Source: Streptacidiphilus jeojiense
GTDB taxonomy: Bacteria; Actinomycetota; Actinomycetes; Streptomycetales; Streptomycetaceae
Length of the DNA stretch: 64,000 nucleotides
Direction: 5' to 3'
Assembly (NCBI RefSeq): GCF_000719095.1
Contig: NZ_JOEH01000004.1
Span: forward strand, 186,001-250,000
Shown here: piece by piece, positions 41,541 through 50,002 of the stretch
Layout: each line of letters starts with the position of its first letter
Position numbering within the stretch: the first letter of the stretch is position 1
Notes under the pieces: generated by a model
What the model saw: the letters and a program-made list of their open reading frames with translations, nothing else
Databases searched by the model: none
What the model was told of the DNA's origin: nothing
Made by a program: the position numbers and the translations under genes

Positions 41541-41996
41541 CTACCAGCTGGGCCGGATCGGTCCCCGCGGTGCCAGTCGGGCCAGATCCGTCACCAGGGT
41601 GTGGAACCGCTCCGGCCCCAGCTCCTCGATCCACGGGGCCACCGTCTCCGCCGCCGCCTCGTCCGCGGCCCTGGTGCAGGCCCAGCCCCGCTCGGTGAGG
41701 ACGACCAGGCGGGCCCGGGCGTCGGTGGGGTGGGGGCGGCGCTCGACGTAGCCCTTGCGGACCAGTTCGTCGACCAGCTGGCTGGCGGCCTGCTTGGTGA
41801 AGCCCAGGTACTCGGCCAGTTCGCCGATGGTCGCGCCGTCGGGGGCGAGCCGGACGAAGGCGTAGCCGTGTGCCGGGCGTACGTCGCCGAAGCCCCGTGC
41901 GGTACCGCCGGCCTGGACGCCGGCGACCAGTTCGCCGCTGAGGGCGAGCAGCAGTGCGGGCAGGGCGCGGACGTCGGCGGCGCGGGAGTCGTTCAT
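41541..41996 (-). CDS. MarR-family transcriptional regulator
   Basis: 151 residues. The winged helix is clear: ATIGELAEYLGFTKQAASQL (recognition helix), VDELVRKGYVERRPHPTDARARLV (wing with the DxRxR-like signature), then a C-terminal dimerisation helix. MarR proteins usually repress a divergent gene and release DNA on binding small aromatic ligands. The divergent gene here is a cupin, and three copies of a CAAG-GCTTG palindrome lie between them. The start is ATG 41996. Its own promoter should lie among the repeats, so autoregulation is likely. Confidence 0.9.
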   Translation of the reverse strand: MNDSRAADVRALPALLLALSGELVAGVQAGGTARGFGDVRPAHGYAFVRLAPDGATIGELAEYLGFTKQAASQLVDELVRKGYVERRPHPTDARARLVVLTERGWACTRAADEAAAETVAPWIEELGPERFHTLVTDLARLAPRGPIRPSW

Positions 41997-42019
41997 GCGC
42001 CAAGTCTGCCATGGAAGGA

Positions 42020-42080
42020 CAAGTGGCTTGACTATCGATGGGCAAGCAGCTTGACTATCCACAGAAGGACAAGCCGCTTG
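42020..42080. promoter_or_regulatory. Three iterated CAAGnnGCTTG palindromes (MarR operator array)
   Basis: CAAGTGGCTTG (42020-42030), CAAGCAGCTTG (42043-42053) and CAAGCCGCTTG (42070-42080) occur in a row, each followed by GAC(T/C)ATC. The flank AAGGA also precedes copies one and three. The repeats fill the short gap between marR and the cupin gene and are the obvious binding sites of this MarR protein. Confidence 0.75.
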
Positions 42081-42100
42081 ACCATCTTCGGGGAGCCATC

Positions 42101-42475
42101 ATGCCTGTCATCCGCAGTGCCGACGCCACCGTCCACGAGATGCACGGATCCCGCTTCGTCGCCCACGCCAACACCGGCACCGGCAGCAAGGAGATCTGCG
42201 CCTGGCGGGTGGAGATCCCGGCCGGAACCACCGGCGTCCCGCACACCGTCAGCCGTGAGGAGGTCATCCACGTCCTCACCGGCGCCCTGCGCTTCACCGT
42301 CGACGGAGAGGCGGCCGACCTGGTCCCCGGCGACACCGTGATCGTCCCGGCCGGAGCCCGTTTCGGGGTGGACAACCCCGGCGGCGAGCCCGCCACCATG
42401 TGGACCGTCACCAGCGTCGGTCTGACCGCCACGCTCGCCGACGGCAGCACCGTCACCCCGCCCTGGGCCAACTGA
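42101..42475 (+). CDS. Cupin-domain protein
   Basis: 124 residues, a single cupin barrel. Motif one region is PHTVSREEVIHVLTGALRF and motif two is PGDTVIVPAGARFGVDNPG, both with the usual Gly and Pro turns; the metal His pair is partly kept (His in PHT, His in IHV). The product may be a small dioxygenase, isomerase or ligand-binding protein. GGGGAG lies seven bases before ATG 42101. It is divergent from marR, with shared operators, so it is probably the target gene of that repressor. Confidence 0.85.
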   Translation: MPVIRSADATVHEMHGSRFVAHANTGTGSKEICAWRVEIPAGTTGVPHTVSREEVIHVLTGALRFTVDGEAADLVPGDTVIVPAGARFGVDNPGGEPATMWTVTSVGLTATLADGSTVTPPWAN

Positions 42476-42497
42476 CGCGGCGGTGAAGGGGCAGAAC

Positions 42498-42544
42498 GAC
42501 GGCCGGCGGCCCGGCGGAGGACACCCGCCGGGCCGCCGGCCGTC
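42498..42544. terminator. Perfect 20-bp-stem hairpin between cupin and kinase genes
   Basis: Positions 42498-42517 and 42525-42544 are exact reverse complements, separated by a seven-base loop (AGGACAC). The hairpin lies between two convergent genes and can end both transcripts. The stem is nearly all G/C and has no T-run. Confidence 0.85.
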
Positions 42545-42558
42545 CGCGCGCGGCCCCC

Positions 42559-43740
42559 TCAGACCAGGCGCGCGGCCCCCTCGGAGGCGGACGGCCGCCG
42601 CAGCGCGTAGCCGGCGCGCAGCCGTTCCTGCGCGCCGGGCGCGCCGCCCAGGCCGGCCGCCGCGAGGTGGTCCAGTCCCAGCAGGGCGGCGCCCACCACC
42701 GGCGGGGTGGTCACGATCCGCGGCAGCGCCTTGGGGGCGTCCGCGGCCAGCCGGGCGTTGATGCCGTCCAGCAGCAGCGGCTGCCGGGAGGCCAGCACCC
42801 CGCCGCCCAGCACCACGTCGGCGGGGGAGTCCAGCAGGTCCAGCCGCCGCAGCGCGACCACCGCCAGCCGCACCACCTCGTCGGCCTGACGGTCCACCAG
42901 CTCCAGCGCGATCGGGTCCCCGGCCTCCGCGGTCGCGAACAGCACCGGCACCAGCTCGTGCAGCCGGGCCTCGTCGATGCCGCCCAGGTGCACCGCCTCC
43001 GCCACGGCCAGCGTCGTCTCCAGGCCGAAGTGGGCGGCGGCCGCGGCCGCGAGCGCGGTGTGCGGCCCGCGTCCGTCCTCCGCCCTGGCGGCGGCCCACA
43101 TCACCTCGTTGGCCAGGCCGCCACCGCCGCCCCAGTCCCCGGTGATCATGCCGAGGGCCGGGAAGCGTGCGGTGCGCCCGTCCGGGAGCAGCCCCACGCA
43201 GTTGATGCCGGCGCCGCAGACCACGGCCACCCCGCGCGGGGCGTCCGTGCCGGAGCGCAGCAGCGCGAAGGTGTCGTTGGCGACGACCGTGGTCCTGGAC
43301 CAGCCGTAGCCGGCGATCAGCTCCTGCAGCCGCTGCTCCTCGACCGGCAGGTCGGCATTGGCCAGGCAGGCCGAGACATGGGTGGCCAGCGGCCCGCGAC
43401 CGGCGCCGATGTCGAGCCCGGCCTCGGCCGCGGCGGCCGCGACCAGCGGCGCCAGTCCGGCCACGGCGACCTCGCTGCCGACGATGTGCGGGACGAAGCC
43501 GCCGCCGCGGGCGGTGCCGAGCACCTGCCCGTCGGCACTGACCAGCGCCACGTCCGTCTTGCTGTTGCCCGCGTCGATGGCGAGCACCCCGGGGACCAGT
43601 TCCCGCCCCACCGCACCGACGCTGCCGGCCCCCAACGGGTTGCCGACGGTGCTCTCCCCGTCACTCACTTGCTGCTGCCCCACTGGGATTCCGCTCTCCG
43701 TACCGGTAGTCGGCCGCTCGTCGATCGTGGTCACGCCCAT
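42559..43740 (-). CDS. BadF/NagK-type sugar kinase
   Basis: 393 residues. The ASKHA fold is shown by the phosphate-1 loop GVLAIDAGNSKTDVALV (about 51-67), VVANDTFALLRSG, the VVCGAGINCVG phosphate-2 loop and LGGGVL adenosine motif. This is the BadF/BadG/BcrA ATPase family, which includes N-acetylglucosamine kinases. It is the last gene of the CUT1 importer operon and starts ten bases inside the end of the GH4 gene. The combination implies that an imported sugar is phosphorylated in the cytoplasm before or after GH4 cleavage. The first 50 residues are a variable, disordered-looking extension; the true start might be later. Confidence 0.87.
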   Translation of the reverse strand: MGVTTIDERPTTGTESGIPVGQQQVSDGESTVGNPLGAGSVGAVGRELVPGVLAIDAGNSKTDVALVSADGQVLGTARGGGFVPHIVGSEVAVAGLAPLVAAAAAEAGLDIGAGRGPLATHVSACLANADLPVEEQRLQELIAGYGWSRTTVVANDTFALLRSGTDAPRGVAVVCGAGINCVGLLPDGRTARFPALGMITGDWGGGGGLANEVMWAAARAEDGRGPHTALAAAAAAHFGLETTLAVAEAVHLGGIDEARLHELVPVLFATAEAGDPIALELVDRQADEVVRLAVVALRRLDLLDSPADVVLGGGVLASRQPLLLDGINARLAADAPKALPRIVTTPPVVGAALLGLDHLAAAGLGGAPGAQERLRAGYALRRPSASEGAARLV

Positions 43741-45056
43741 GCCAGATGTTCATGGTTGTGCGCGATCAGACGGTCGGTCAGGCCGTCGGCGAGGTCGATC
43801 TGACCGACCAGCGGGTGCGCCAGCAGGGCCTGGAAGACCCGGTCCCGGCCCCCGCGCAGCGCGGCGTCGAGCGCCAGCTGCTCATAGGCCGTCACATGGG
43901 CGATCAGCCCGGCGTACAGCGGCTCGACGGCGGGGACGGGCAGCGGGGCCGCACCGGTGGCGTCCACCGTCGCGGGCACCTCGATCACCGCGTCGTCCGG
44001 CAGGAACGGCAGGGTCCCGTTGTTGGGGACGTTGACGACCTGCACCGCCCCGGCCGGCGAGCCGGTCCCGAGCAGCGAGGCCACCAGGTTGACCGCCGCC
44101 TCGGAGTAGAACGCGCCGCCGCGCTTGGCCAGCAGCGCCGGCTTCTCGTCCAGGTCCGGGTCCCCGTACATCTCCAGCAGCTCCCGCTCGATCGCGGCCA
44201 CCTCGGACGCGCGCGAGCCCTTGACCCTGAGCTCCTCCACCACCCGGTCGTGCTCGTAGAAGTAGCGCAGGTAGTAGGACGGCACCGTGCCCAACTGCCG
44301 TACCAGCGACAGCGGGAGCTCCAGGTCGTCGGCGATCTCCGGGCCGAACCGCTGCAGCAGCTCGGGCAGCACGTCCCGGCCGGTGGAGCCGCCGGGCTGG
44401 TCGAGCAGATGGACGCCGCGCTCCCAGGTGAGGTGGTTCAGCCCGACGTGGTCCAGCCGGATCCGCTCCGGCACCACACCCAGCAGCGAGGCGAACTTCC
44501 GCTGGAAGCCGATGGCCACGTTGCACAGCCCGACGGCCTTGTGGCCGGCGGTCTGCAGGGCGCGGGTGACGATGCCGACCGGGTTGGTGAAGTCGACGAT
44601 CCAGGCGTCCGGGTTGGCCCGGCGGACCCGCTCGGCGATGTCCAGCACCACCGGGACGGTACGCAGCGCCTTGGCCAACCCGCCCGCGCCGGTGGTCTCC
44701 TGGCCGATGCAGCCGCACTCCAGCGGCCAGGTCTCGTCCTGGTTGCGGGCGGCCTGGCCGCCGACCCGCAGCTGCAGCAGCACCGCGTCGGCGCCCTGCA
44801 CCGAGGCGTCCAGGTCGCCGCTGGTGGTGATGGTGCCGGGGTGCCCCTGCTTGGCGAAGATCCGCCGGGCCAGCCCGCCGACCAGCTCCAGCCGGTCGGC
44901 GGCCGGGTCGACCAGCACCAGCTCGCCGATGGGCAGGGAGTCCCGGAGCCGGGCGAACCCGTCGATCAGCTCCGGGGTGTAGGTCGACCCGCCGCCGACG
45001 ACGACGAGCTTCAGCGGGCCGGGAGCGGCCGGGCCTGTGGTGGACGTGCGGCTCAT
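43731..45056 (-). CDS. GH4 family 6-phospho-beta-glycosidase
   Basis: 441 residues. The N-terminal NAD+ site VVVGGGSTYTPELI (about 18-31), the metal-binding Cys in GLCNVAIG and His in LNHLTW, and CIGQETTGAGGLAKALRTVP are the hallmark of GH4 enzymes, which split phospho-glycosides by an NAD- and Mn-dependent redox mechanism. Related enzymes include BglT and the 6-phospho-chitobiase ChbF. GH4 proteins normally follow PTS uptake, which phosphorylates the sugar; here there is an ABC importer and a kinase instead. The start is inside the stop codon of the upstream permease (TGATG). Confidence 0.9.
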   Translation of the reverse strand: MSRTSTTGPAAPGPLKLVVVGGGSTYTPELIDGFARLRDSLPIGELVLVDPAADRLELVGGLARRIFAKQGHPGTITTSGDLDASVQGADAVLLQLRVGGQAARNQDETWPLECGCIGQETTGAGGLAKALRTVPVVLDIAERVRRANPDAWIVDFTNPVGIVTRALQTAGHKAVGLCNVAIGFQRKFASLLGVVPERIRLDHVGLNHLTWERGVHLLDQPGGSTGRDVLPELLQRFGPEIADDLELPLSLVRQLGTVPSYYLRYFYEHDRVVEELRVKGSRASEVAAIERELLEMYGDPDLDEKPALLAKRGGAFYSEAAVNLVASLLGTGSPAGAVQVVNVPNNGTLPFLPDDAVIEVPATVDATGAAPLPVPAVEPLYAGLIAHVTAYEQLALDAALRGGRDRVFQALLAHPLVGQIDLADGLTDRLIAHNHEHLAWA

Positions 45057-46060
45057 CAGCCCTTGACCCCTGTCAGTGTCACGCCTTCGATGAAGGCTTT
45101 CTGTGCGAAGAAGAAGACGACGATCACCGGTGCCATGACCAGCAGGGTGGCTGCCATGGTCATGTTCCAGTTGGTCTGGTGCGCCCCGTGGAAGGACTGG
45201 AGCCCGTAGGAGAGGGTCCAGGCGGCGGGGTTGTCGGAGGCGTAGATCTGCGGGCCGAAGTAGTCGTTCCAGCAGGAGAAGAACTGGAACAGGGCGACCG
45301 CCGAGATGGCCGGCTTGGCCATCGGCAGCACCACCTTGAGCAGGGTGCGGACCTCGCCGCAGCCGTCCACCTTGGCCGCGTCCAGGTACTCCTTGGGGAT
45401 GGTCAGCAGGAACTGGCGCAGCAGGAAGATGGAGTACGCGTCACCGAAGGCCATCGGGATGATCAGCGGCCACAGCGTGCCGTCCAGGTGCATCTGCTTG
45501 GCCCAGAACAGGTACATCGGGATGATGATGACCTGCGGCGGCAGCATCATCATCGAGATGACCAGCAGCATCGCCAGCCGGCGGCCGGGGAAGCGGAACT
45601 TGGCCAGCGCGTAGGCCACCGGCACCGACGACAGCACCGTCAGCGCGGTGCCGAGCACCGCGTACTCGATGGTGTTCTTCCACCAGGTGCCGAAACCGGG
45701 GACGTTGAAGACGGTCCGGTAGTTGCTCCAGACCCAGTGCTGCGGCCAGAAGTTCGTCGTGAGGGCCTGACTGTCCGTCATCACCGAGGTGAGGAACAGG
45801 AAGACGAACGGCAGGATGAAGAGCAGCGCCACGGTGATCGCGATCGAGTGGACCGCGATCCACTCGAGCCGACGCTGCCGCTTGGCCTTGCGCCAGGCCG
45901 CGTCCGAGCTGGACGGGACCCCGCTGCGGGACCGGACGGTGACCGGGGCGCCCCCGGGAGCCTCGCCCGGGGTCTGGACTGCTGTGTCGCTCATGGTTGG
46001 GGGACCCGACCTTTCGGGGGACTGCGGCGTGCGGGGGGACTGCTGCCTTTCGCTGGACAC
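45056..46060 (-). CDS. Sugar ABC transporter permease, MalG type (CUT1)
   Basis: 334 residues with six membrane segments starting near residue 70. The EAA loop, DAAKVDGCGEVRTLLKVVLP, which contacts the ATPase, is intact, followed by the MAKPAISAVALFQF segment. It forms the importer with the MalF-type permease and the lipoprotein upstream. The GTG at 46060 is chosen because GAGGA lies seven bases upstream; an ATG at 45994 would shorten the protein by 22 residues and has no good ribosome site. No ATPase gene is in the operon, so it probably uses the shared MsiK-type ATPase common in streptomycetes. Confidence 0.9.
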   Translation of the reverse strand: MSSERQQSPRTPQSPERSGPPTMSDTAVQTPGEAPGGAPVTVRSRSGVPSSSDAAWRKAKRQRRLEWIAVHSIAITVALLFILPFVFLFLTSVMTDSQALTTNFWPQHWVWSNYRTVFNVPGFGTWWKNTIEYAVLGTALTVLSSVPVAYALAKFRFPGRRLAMLLVISMMMLPPQVIIIPMYLFWAKQMHLDGTLWPLIIPMAFGDAYSIFLLRQFLLTIPKEYLDAAKVDGCGEVRTLLKVVLPMAKPAISAVALFQFFSCWNDYFGPQIYASDNPAAWTLSYGLQSFHGAHQTNWNMTMAATLLVMAPVIVVFFFAQKAFIEGVTLTGVKG

Positions 46061-46063
46061 AGC

Positions 46064-47062
46064 TCAGTCCTCGCCCACGAGACCGGCCCGGCGGCGCATG
46101 AGCAGGGCGGTGAAGGCCATCGCGACCACGAACAGGATGATCGAGATGACACAGGCGGAGCCGTAGTCGAAGTTCTGGAAGCCGATGTTGTAGACCAGTT
46201 GCGGCAGGGTCCAGGTGGAGCCGCTCGGGTAGCCGGGCTGGAACTGCTGCCCGGAGTTGCCGACCACGCCCGAGGCGACCTGCCCCGCGACGATCGCCTG
46301 GGTGTAGAACTGCATGGTCTGGATGACCCCGGTGACCACCGCGAACATGATGATCGGGGTGATGTTGGGCAGGGTGACGTAGCGCCAGCGCTGGAACGCG
46401 TTGGCCCCGTCCAGCGAGGCCGCCTCGTACTGCTCGGTCGGCACGTCCAGCAGCGAGGCCATGAAGATGACCATCAGGTCGCCGATGCCCCACAGCGTGA
46501 GCAGCACCAGCGAGGGCTTGGACCAGGTAGGGCTGGTGAACCAGCCCGGCTGCGGCAGGCCCAGCTCGCCGAGGAAGTGGTTCACCGGTCCGGTGCCGGG
46601 GTTGAACAGGAAGGCGAAGCCGATGGTCGCGGCCACCGGCGGGGCCAGGTACGGCAGGTAGAACGCGGTGCGGAAGAAGCCGGAGCCGCTGCGCACCTTG
46701 ACGATCAACTGCCCGATGCCCAGCCCGAAGACGGTGCGCAGCGTCACCATCACCACGACCAGCCAGGCCGTGTTGCGGGCGGCCTGCCAGAAGTCCGCGT
46801 TCTTGCTGAGGATGTAGGTGTAGTTCTTGAAGCCCACGAAGGTCGGCGCGTTGAAGCCGTCGTAGTGGGTGAAGGAGAAGTACACGGTGGAGATCAGCGG
46901 GTACGCGAAGAAGACCGCGAAGCCGATCAGCCAGGGGGAGAGGAAGCCGACCGCGGTCGACAGCTCCTTGCGGCGCTTGCGGCGCAGGGCGGGCGGAACC
47001 GGCAGGCTCGCGGCGCTGCCGGAGCCGCGTGGGCCCCTGCCGATTCCGAGGACGGTTGCCAT
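46064..47062 (-). CDS. Sugar ABC transporter permease, MalF type (CUT1)
   Basis: 332 residues with six membrane segments. The EAA loop EAASLDGANAFQRWRYVTLP is complete and followed by NITPIIMFAVVTG. The N-terminus is a short Arg-rich stretch (RRKRRKE) before the first segment. It pairs with the MalG-type permease encoded three bases downstream. It lies 100 bp after the binding-protein gene, with a stable hairpin in that gap which probably sets the lower level of permease. Confidence 0.92.
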   Translation of the reverse strand: MATVLGIGRGPRGSGSAASLPVPPALRRKRRKELSTAVGFLSPWLIGFAVFFAYPLISTVYFSFTHYDGFNAPTFVGFKNYTYILSKNADFWQAARNTAWLVVVMVTLRTVFGLGIGQLIVKVRSGSGFFRTAFYLPYLAPPVAATIGFAFLFNPGTGPVNHFLGELGLPQPGWFTSPTWSKPSLVLLTLWGIGDLMVIFMASLLDVPTEQYEAASLDGANAFQRWRYVTLPNITPIIMFAVVTGVIQTMQFYTQAIVAGQVASGVVGNSGQQFQPGYPSGSTWTLPQLVYNIGFQNFDYGSACVISIILFVVAMAFTALLMRRRAGLVGED

Positions 47063-47116
47063 CTGAGTGTCACCACCAGGTCAGGACGGGTAGGAGGAGG
47101 GAGTAGCGGGGGGAGG

Positions 47117-47144
47117 GGGCCGGTGCCCTCGCGGACACCGGCCC
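47117..47144 (-). promoter_or_regulatory. Intercistronic hairpin between binding-protein and permease genes
   Basis: GGGCCGGTG (47117-47125) and CACCGGCCC (47136-47144) form a nine-base-pair stem with a ten-base loop. The position, just after the binding-protein stop and before the permeases, is the usual site of an mRNA-stabilising or partial-termination structure that keeps the binding protein in excess. Confidence 0.65.
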
Positions 47145-47162
47145 GGGTCCTGCTCCGTACTG

Positions 47163-48539
47163 CTACTGACCGGCTTGCGCCAGGTCGTTGTCGATGGTGG
47201 TGTCCAGGTTCTTCAGCCCGGCCTGCAGGCTGGGCACCTTGCCGGACTCGAAGTCGTACTCGAAGTTCTGGATCGAGGTCAGGTACTTGCCGCCGTTGAC
47301 GGTGGCCGGGGTGGTGTTGGTGTTGGGGTTGTTGGCGATGTTCAGGAAGGTCTGGAACTGCGCCGAGTGGTCCAGCCCCGGGTCCTGCAGCGAGGCGAAG
47401 GTGCTGGGGACGTTGGAGATCGCGTTGGCGAACTGGACCAGCATCTTGGTGTCGGTGGTCATGAACTTCAGGAACTTCCAGGCAGCGGCCTGCTTGGTGC
47501 TCTTGGCGTTCATGCCGATGATGGTGCCGGTCTGGTAGCCGCGGCCGTAGGTGCTGGCCAGCGCGTCCGGGACCGGGAACGGCGCGGTGGCGTAGTGCAG
47601 GTCGGGGGCGTCGGTCTTGAGCATCGAGACCCGCCACTCACCGTCCATCGCCATGGCGACCTTGCCGGTCTCGAACGGGTTCTTGGCGCTGAACTCGTCG
47701 CCGAAGGTGTTGCGGTACTTCTCCAGCTTGCTGAAGCCGCCGAGCGACTTGGTCAGGCCCTGCTCCCAGGTGAGCATCTGGGTGAAGGCCGGGTCGGCGG
47801 CGACGTTGGACTTGCCGTCCGCGGTGAAGTAGGTCGGGCCCCACTGGCCCATCAGGTGCTCGGACTGGTTCTCGTAGCCGTGGAAGTTGGGCATGAAGCC
47901 CAGCTGGCTGTAGCTGCTGCCGCTGACCTTGGTGAGCTTGACCGCGTCGGCGTCGAACTCGCTCAGGGTCTTCGGCGGCGAGGCTATGCCGGCCGCCTTG
48001 AACATGTCGGTGTTGTAGTAGAGGCCGTAGGCGTCGCCCAGCTCGGGCAGCGCGCACTGGTCGCCCTTGTAGTTGGTGTAGTCCAGCATCGACTTGGGGA
48101 AGGTCTTGGCCGGGTCCAACCCGTCCGCCTTCATGAACGGCGTCAGGTCCGCGAAGGCGTGGCTGCTGCAGTACTCGCCGACGTTGTTGGTGGAGAAGGT
48201 CGACACGACGTCAGGGGCGTTGGCACCGCCGGCCCGCAGCGCCTGGTTGACCTTGTCGTCGGTGTCGTTGCCGACCGCCTTGACCTTGATGTTGGGGTTG
48301 GCCGCCTCGAACGCCGCGATGCTGGTGTTGATCGCCTTGAGCTCGTTCGGGGCGCTCCAGCCGTGCCAGAAGGTGATGGTGACCGGGGCCGCCGAACTGC
48401 CGACGTTGCCGGCCGAACCGGCGTTGCTGCTGCCGGTGCAGGCGGCGGCGGTCAGCGTGAGCGCCGCCGTACAGGCGAGGGCGGCGGTGGCGCGCCGGAA
48501 GCTTGCGCTGCGGATTCTCTCGGAGGGAGAGGTCGTCAC
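47163..48539 (-). CDS. Sugar-binding lipoprotein of the CUT1 importer
   Basis: 458 residues. The signal peptide ends in the lipobox LTAAAC, so the protein is lipidated and faces outward. The mature part has the family-one binding fold of the CUT1 class (VTITFWHGWSAPNELKAIN, AFEAANPNIKVKAVG, PELGDAYGLYYNTDMF, and MAMDGEWRVSML). GTG 48539 is certain: GGAGGA lies five bases upstream. It is the first gene of the five-gene sugar operon and lies next to the ROK repressor gene (116 bp). The ligand cannot be read; a beta-linked disaccharide is suggested by the GH4 and kinase genes. Confidence 0.92.
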   Translation of the reverse strand: MTTSPSERIRSASFRRATAALACTAALTLTAAACTGSSNAGSAGNVGSSAAPVTITFWHGWSAPNELKAINTSIAAFEAANPNIKVKAVGNDTDDKVNQALRAGGANAPDVVSTFSTNNVGEYCSSHAFADLTPFMKADGLDPAKTFPKSMLDYTNYKGDQCALPELGDAYGLYYNTDMFKAAGIASPPKTLSEFDADAVKLTKVSGSSYSQLGFMPNFHGYENQSEHLMGQWGPTYFTADGKSNVAADPAFTQMLTWEQGLTKSLGGFSKLEKYRNTFGDEFSAKNPFETGKVAMAMDGEWRVSMLKTDAPDLHYATAPFPVPDALASTYGRGYQTGTIIGMNAKSTKQAAAWKFLKFMTTDTKMLVQFANAISNVPSTFASLQDPGLDHSAQFQTFLNIANNPNTNTTPATVNGGKYLTSIQNFEYDFESGKVPSLQAGLKNLDTTIDNDLAQAGQ

Positions 48540-48655
48540 GGGTTTCCTCCAGTGCTGCTGTGTGGACCTGGCTGATGCTGCGTCTGGGTGTGCTGATCCA
48601 CGGCCCCGGCGCCGCGCGCCGGTCCGAGGAGAATCGTGGGGGTGGTTACTGCTGG

Positions 48656-49885
48656 TCAGTGGGTACTGAAAACGCGTTCCCTGGCCGTCGTCAGCGCCGA
48701 CTGCAGCGCTCCGACGACCACCGGTGAGCCTTCGACGGTGCTGATCCCCAGCCGCGGCCGGGACACGGCCAGACCGGTCAGCTCCTCCTGGACCAGGAAG
48801 CGCAGGCGCTCCCCGCCCGCCTGCGGGATGTCGCCGCTGAGCAGGACGAGCTCCGGGTCGACCACCGCGACGATCGCGGCCAGACCGGTCGCCAGCCGCC
48901 GCGCCAGCGCGGCCAGCATGGCGTCGTCGCCGCCCTCGGCCGCGGCGACCGCCCCGGTCACGGCCTCCGGCGCGGTGCGTCCGCCGATGCCGTGCTCCTT
49001 GGCCAGCGCCAGCACGGCGGGGGCGCCGGCCAGCATCTGGAACCCGCCGGCGTTCTCCCGGCGGACGTTGCGGACCAGCGGTGCGCCCGGAAGCGGCATG
49101 TAGCCGACCTCGCCCGCGCCGCCGGTGTGGCCCCGGTGCAGCTTGCCGCCGAGCACGACCGCCGCGCCGACCCCGTCCTCGACCCACAGCAGGACGAAGT
49201 CGTCCACGCCGCGGGCCTGGCCGACGCGCTGCTCGGCCACCGCGGCCAGGTTGACGTCGTTCTCCAGCGCGACCGGCACGCCCAGACCCTCGGTCAGCTC
49301 CGCCAGCAGGCGCGGCGAGTGCCAGCCCGGCAGGTGCGGGGCGTAGCGCAGCTTGCCGGTGGTCGGGTCCAGCGCGCCGGGCGTGCCGATCACGACCTGC
49401 CCCAGCACCCCCAGGTCCAGCCCGGCCGCGTCGGCGGCCGCCGAGACGGCCTCGCGGACCCGGTCCACCGTTCCGGCGGCGTGCCGCCCCGGGGTGGCCA
49501 GCCGGTACTCGCCGACGACCTGACCGGTGATGTCGGCCACCGAGGCGCGGATCCGCCACGGGTTGACGTGCAGACCCGCGACGAAGGCGGCCTCGGGGTT
49601 GATCTCGTACAGCTGCGCCCCGGGACCCGGCCGTCCGGCGGTGGTGCCGACCGGCACCACCAGCCCGGCGCTCTCCAGCCGCGCCAGCAGCTGCGACGCG
49701 GTCGGCTTGGACAGTCCGGTCAGGCCCCCGAGCTGGCTCCGCGACAGCGGCCCCTGCTCAAGCAGCAGCTCCAGCGCGGCCCGGTCGTTGATGGCGCGCA
49801 GCAGGCTCGGCGTCCCCGGCTGCCCGGCACCGCCGCCGGTCGCTCCGTTGCCGCTGTGGCTGCTGCTGTGGCCTGTGGCGGACAT
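48656..49885 (-). CDS. ROK-family transcriptional repressor
   Basis: 409 residues. The N-terminal winged helix (about 30-85) has GPLSRSQLGGLTGLSKPTAS; the ROK sugar-kinase-like domain (about 95-400) contains ENDVNLAAVAEQ, the VGAAVVLGGKLHRGHTGGAG stretch and a PELVLLSGDI motif. The three-cysteine zinc cluster of classical ROK proteins (CxCGxxGC) is missing: the region reads VGYMPLPG, VRNVRREN. ROK repressors sense a sugar and control the adjacent transport genes, here the CUT1 operon. ATG 49885 is chosen; GTG 49897 is possible. A perfect 17-bp palindrome lies 45 bp upstream. Confidence 0.9.
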   Translation of the reverse strand: MSATGHSSSHSGNGATGGGAGQPGTPSLLRAINDRAALELLLEQGPLSRSQLGGLTGLSKPTASQLLARLESAGLVVPVGTTAGRPGPGAQLYEINPEAAFVAGLHVNPWRIRASVADITGQVVGEYRLATPGRHAAGTVDRVREAVSAAADAAGLDLGVLGQVVIGTPGALDPTTGKLRYAPHLPGWHSPRLLAELTEGLGVPVALENDVNLAAVAEQRVGQARGVDDFVLLWVEDGVGAAVVLGGKLHRGHTGGAGEVGYMPLPGAPLVRNVRRENAGGFQMLAGAPAVLALAKEHGIGGRTAPEAVTGAVAAAEGGDDAMLAALARRLATGLAAIVAVVDPELVLLSGDIPQAGGERLRFLVQEELTGLAVSRPRLGISTVEGSPVVVGALQSALTTARERVFSTH

Positions 49886-49930
49886 CTGCCTCTTCACTCC
49901 TCACACCGGACCACCGGGACACCTGAACTA

Positions 49931-49947
49931 TTAGGAAACTTTCCTAA
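49931..49947. promoter_or_regulatory. Perfect 17-bp palindrome, ROK operator
   Basis: TTAGGAAACTTTCCTAA is an exact inverted repeat (8+1+8) 46 bp upstream of the ROK start, in an AT-rich patch that is probably its promoter. This TTAGGAAA-type palindrome is common in front of ROK/XylR-like genes. I found no second copy upstream of the sugar operon (48540-48655). Confidence 0.75.
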
Positions 49948-50002
49948 CTGTGGGCAGGAACGTACGGCCCCCGGCAAGAGCGTGTCAATGCCCCGCACGC
50001 GC

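Noticed and set aside
42546..42582. 15-bp direct repeat GCGCGCGGCCCCCTC (42546-42560 and 42568-42582) near the end of the sugar-kinase gene
   Set aside because: It is short and GC-rich, beside a hairpin, and partly coding. It could be chance in such sequence, so it is noted but not called a repeat element.
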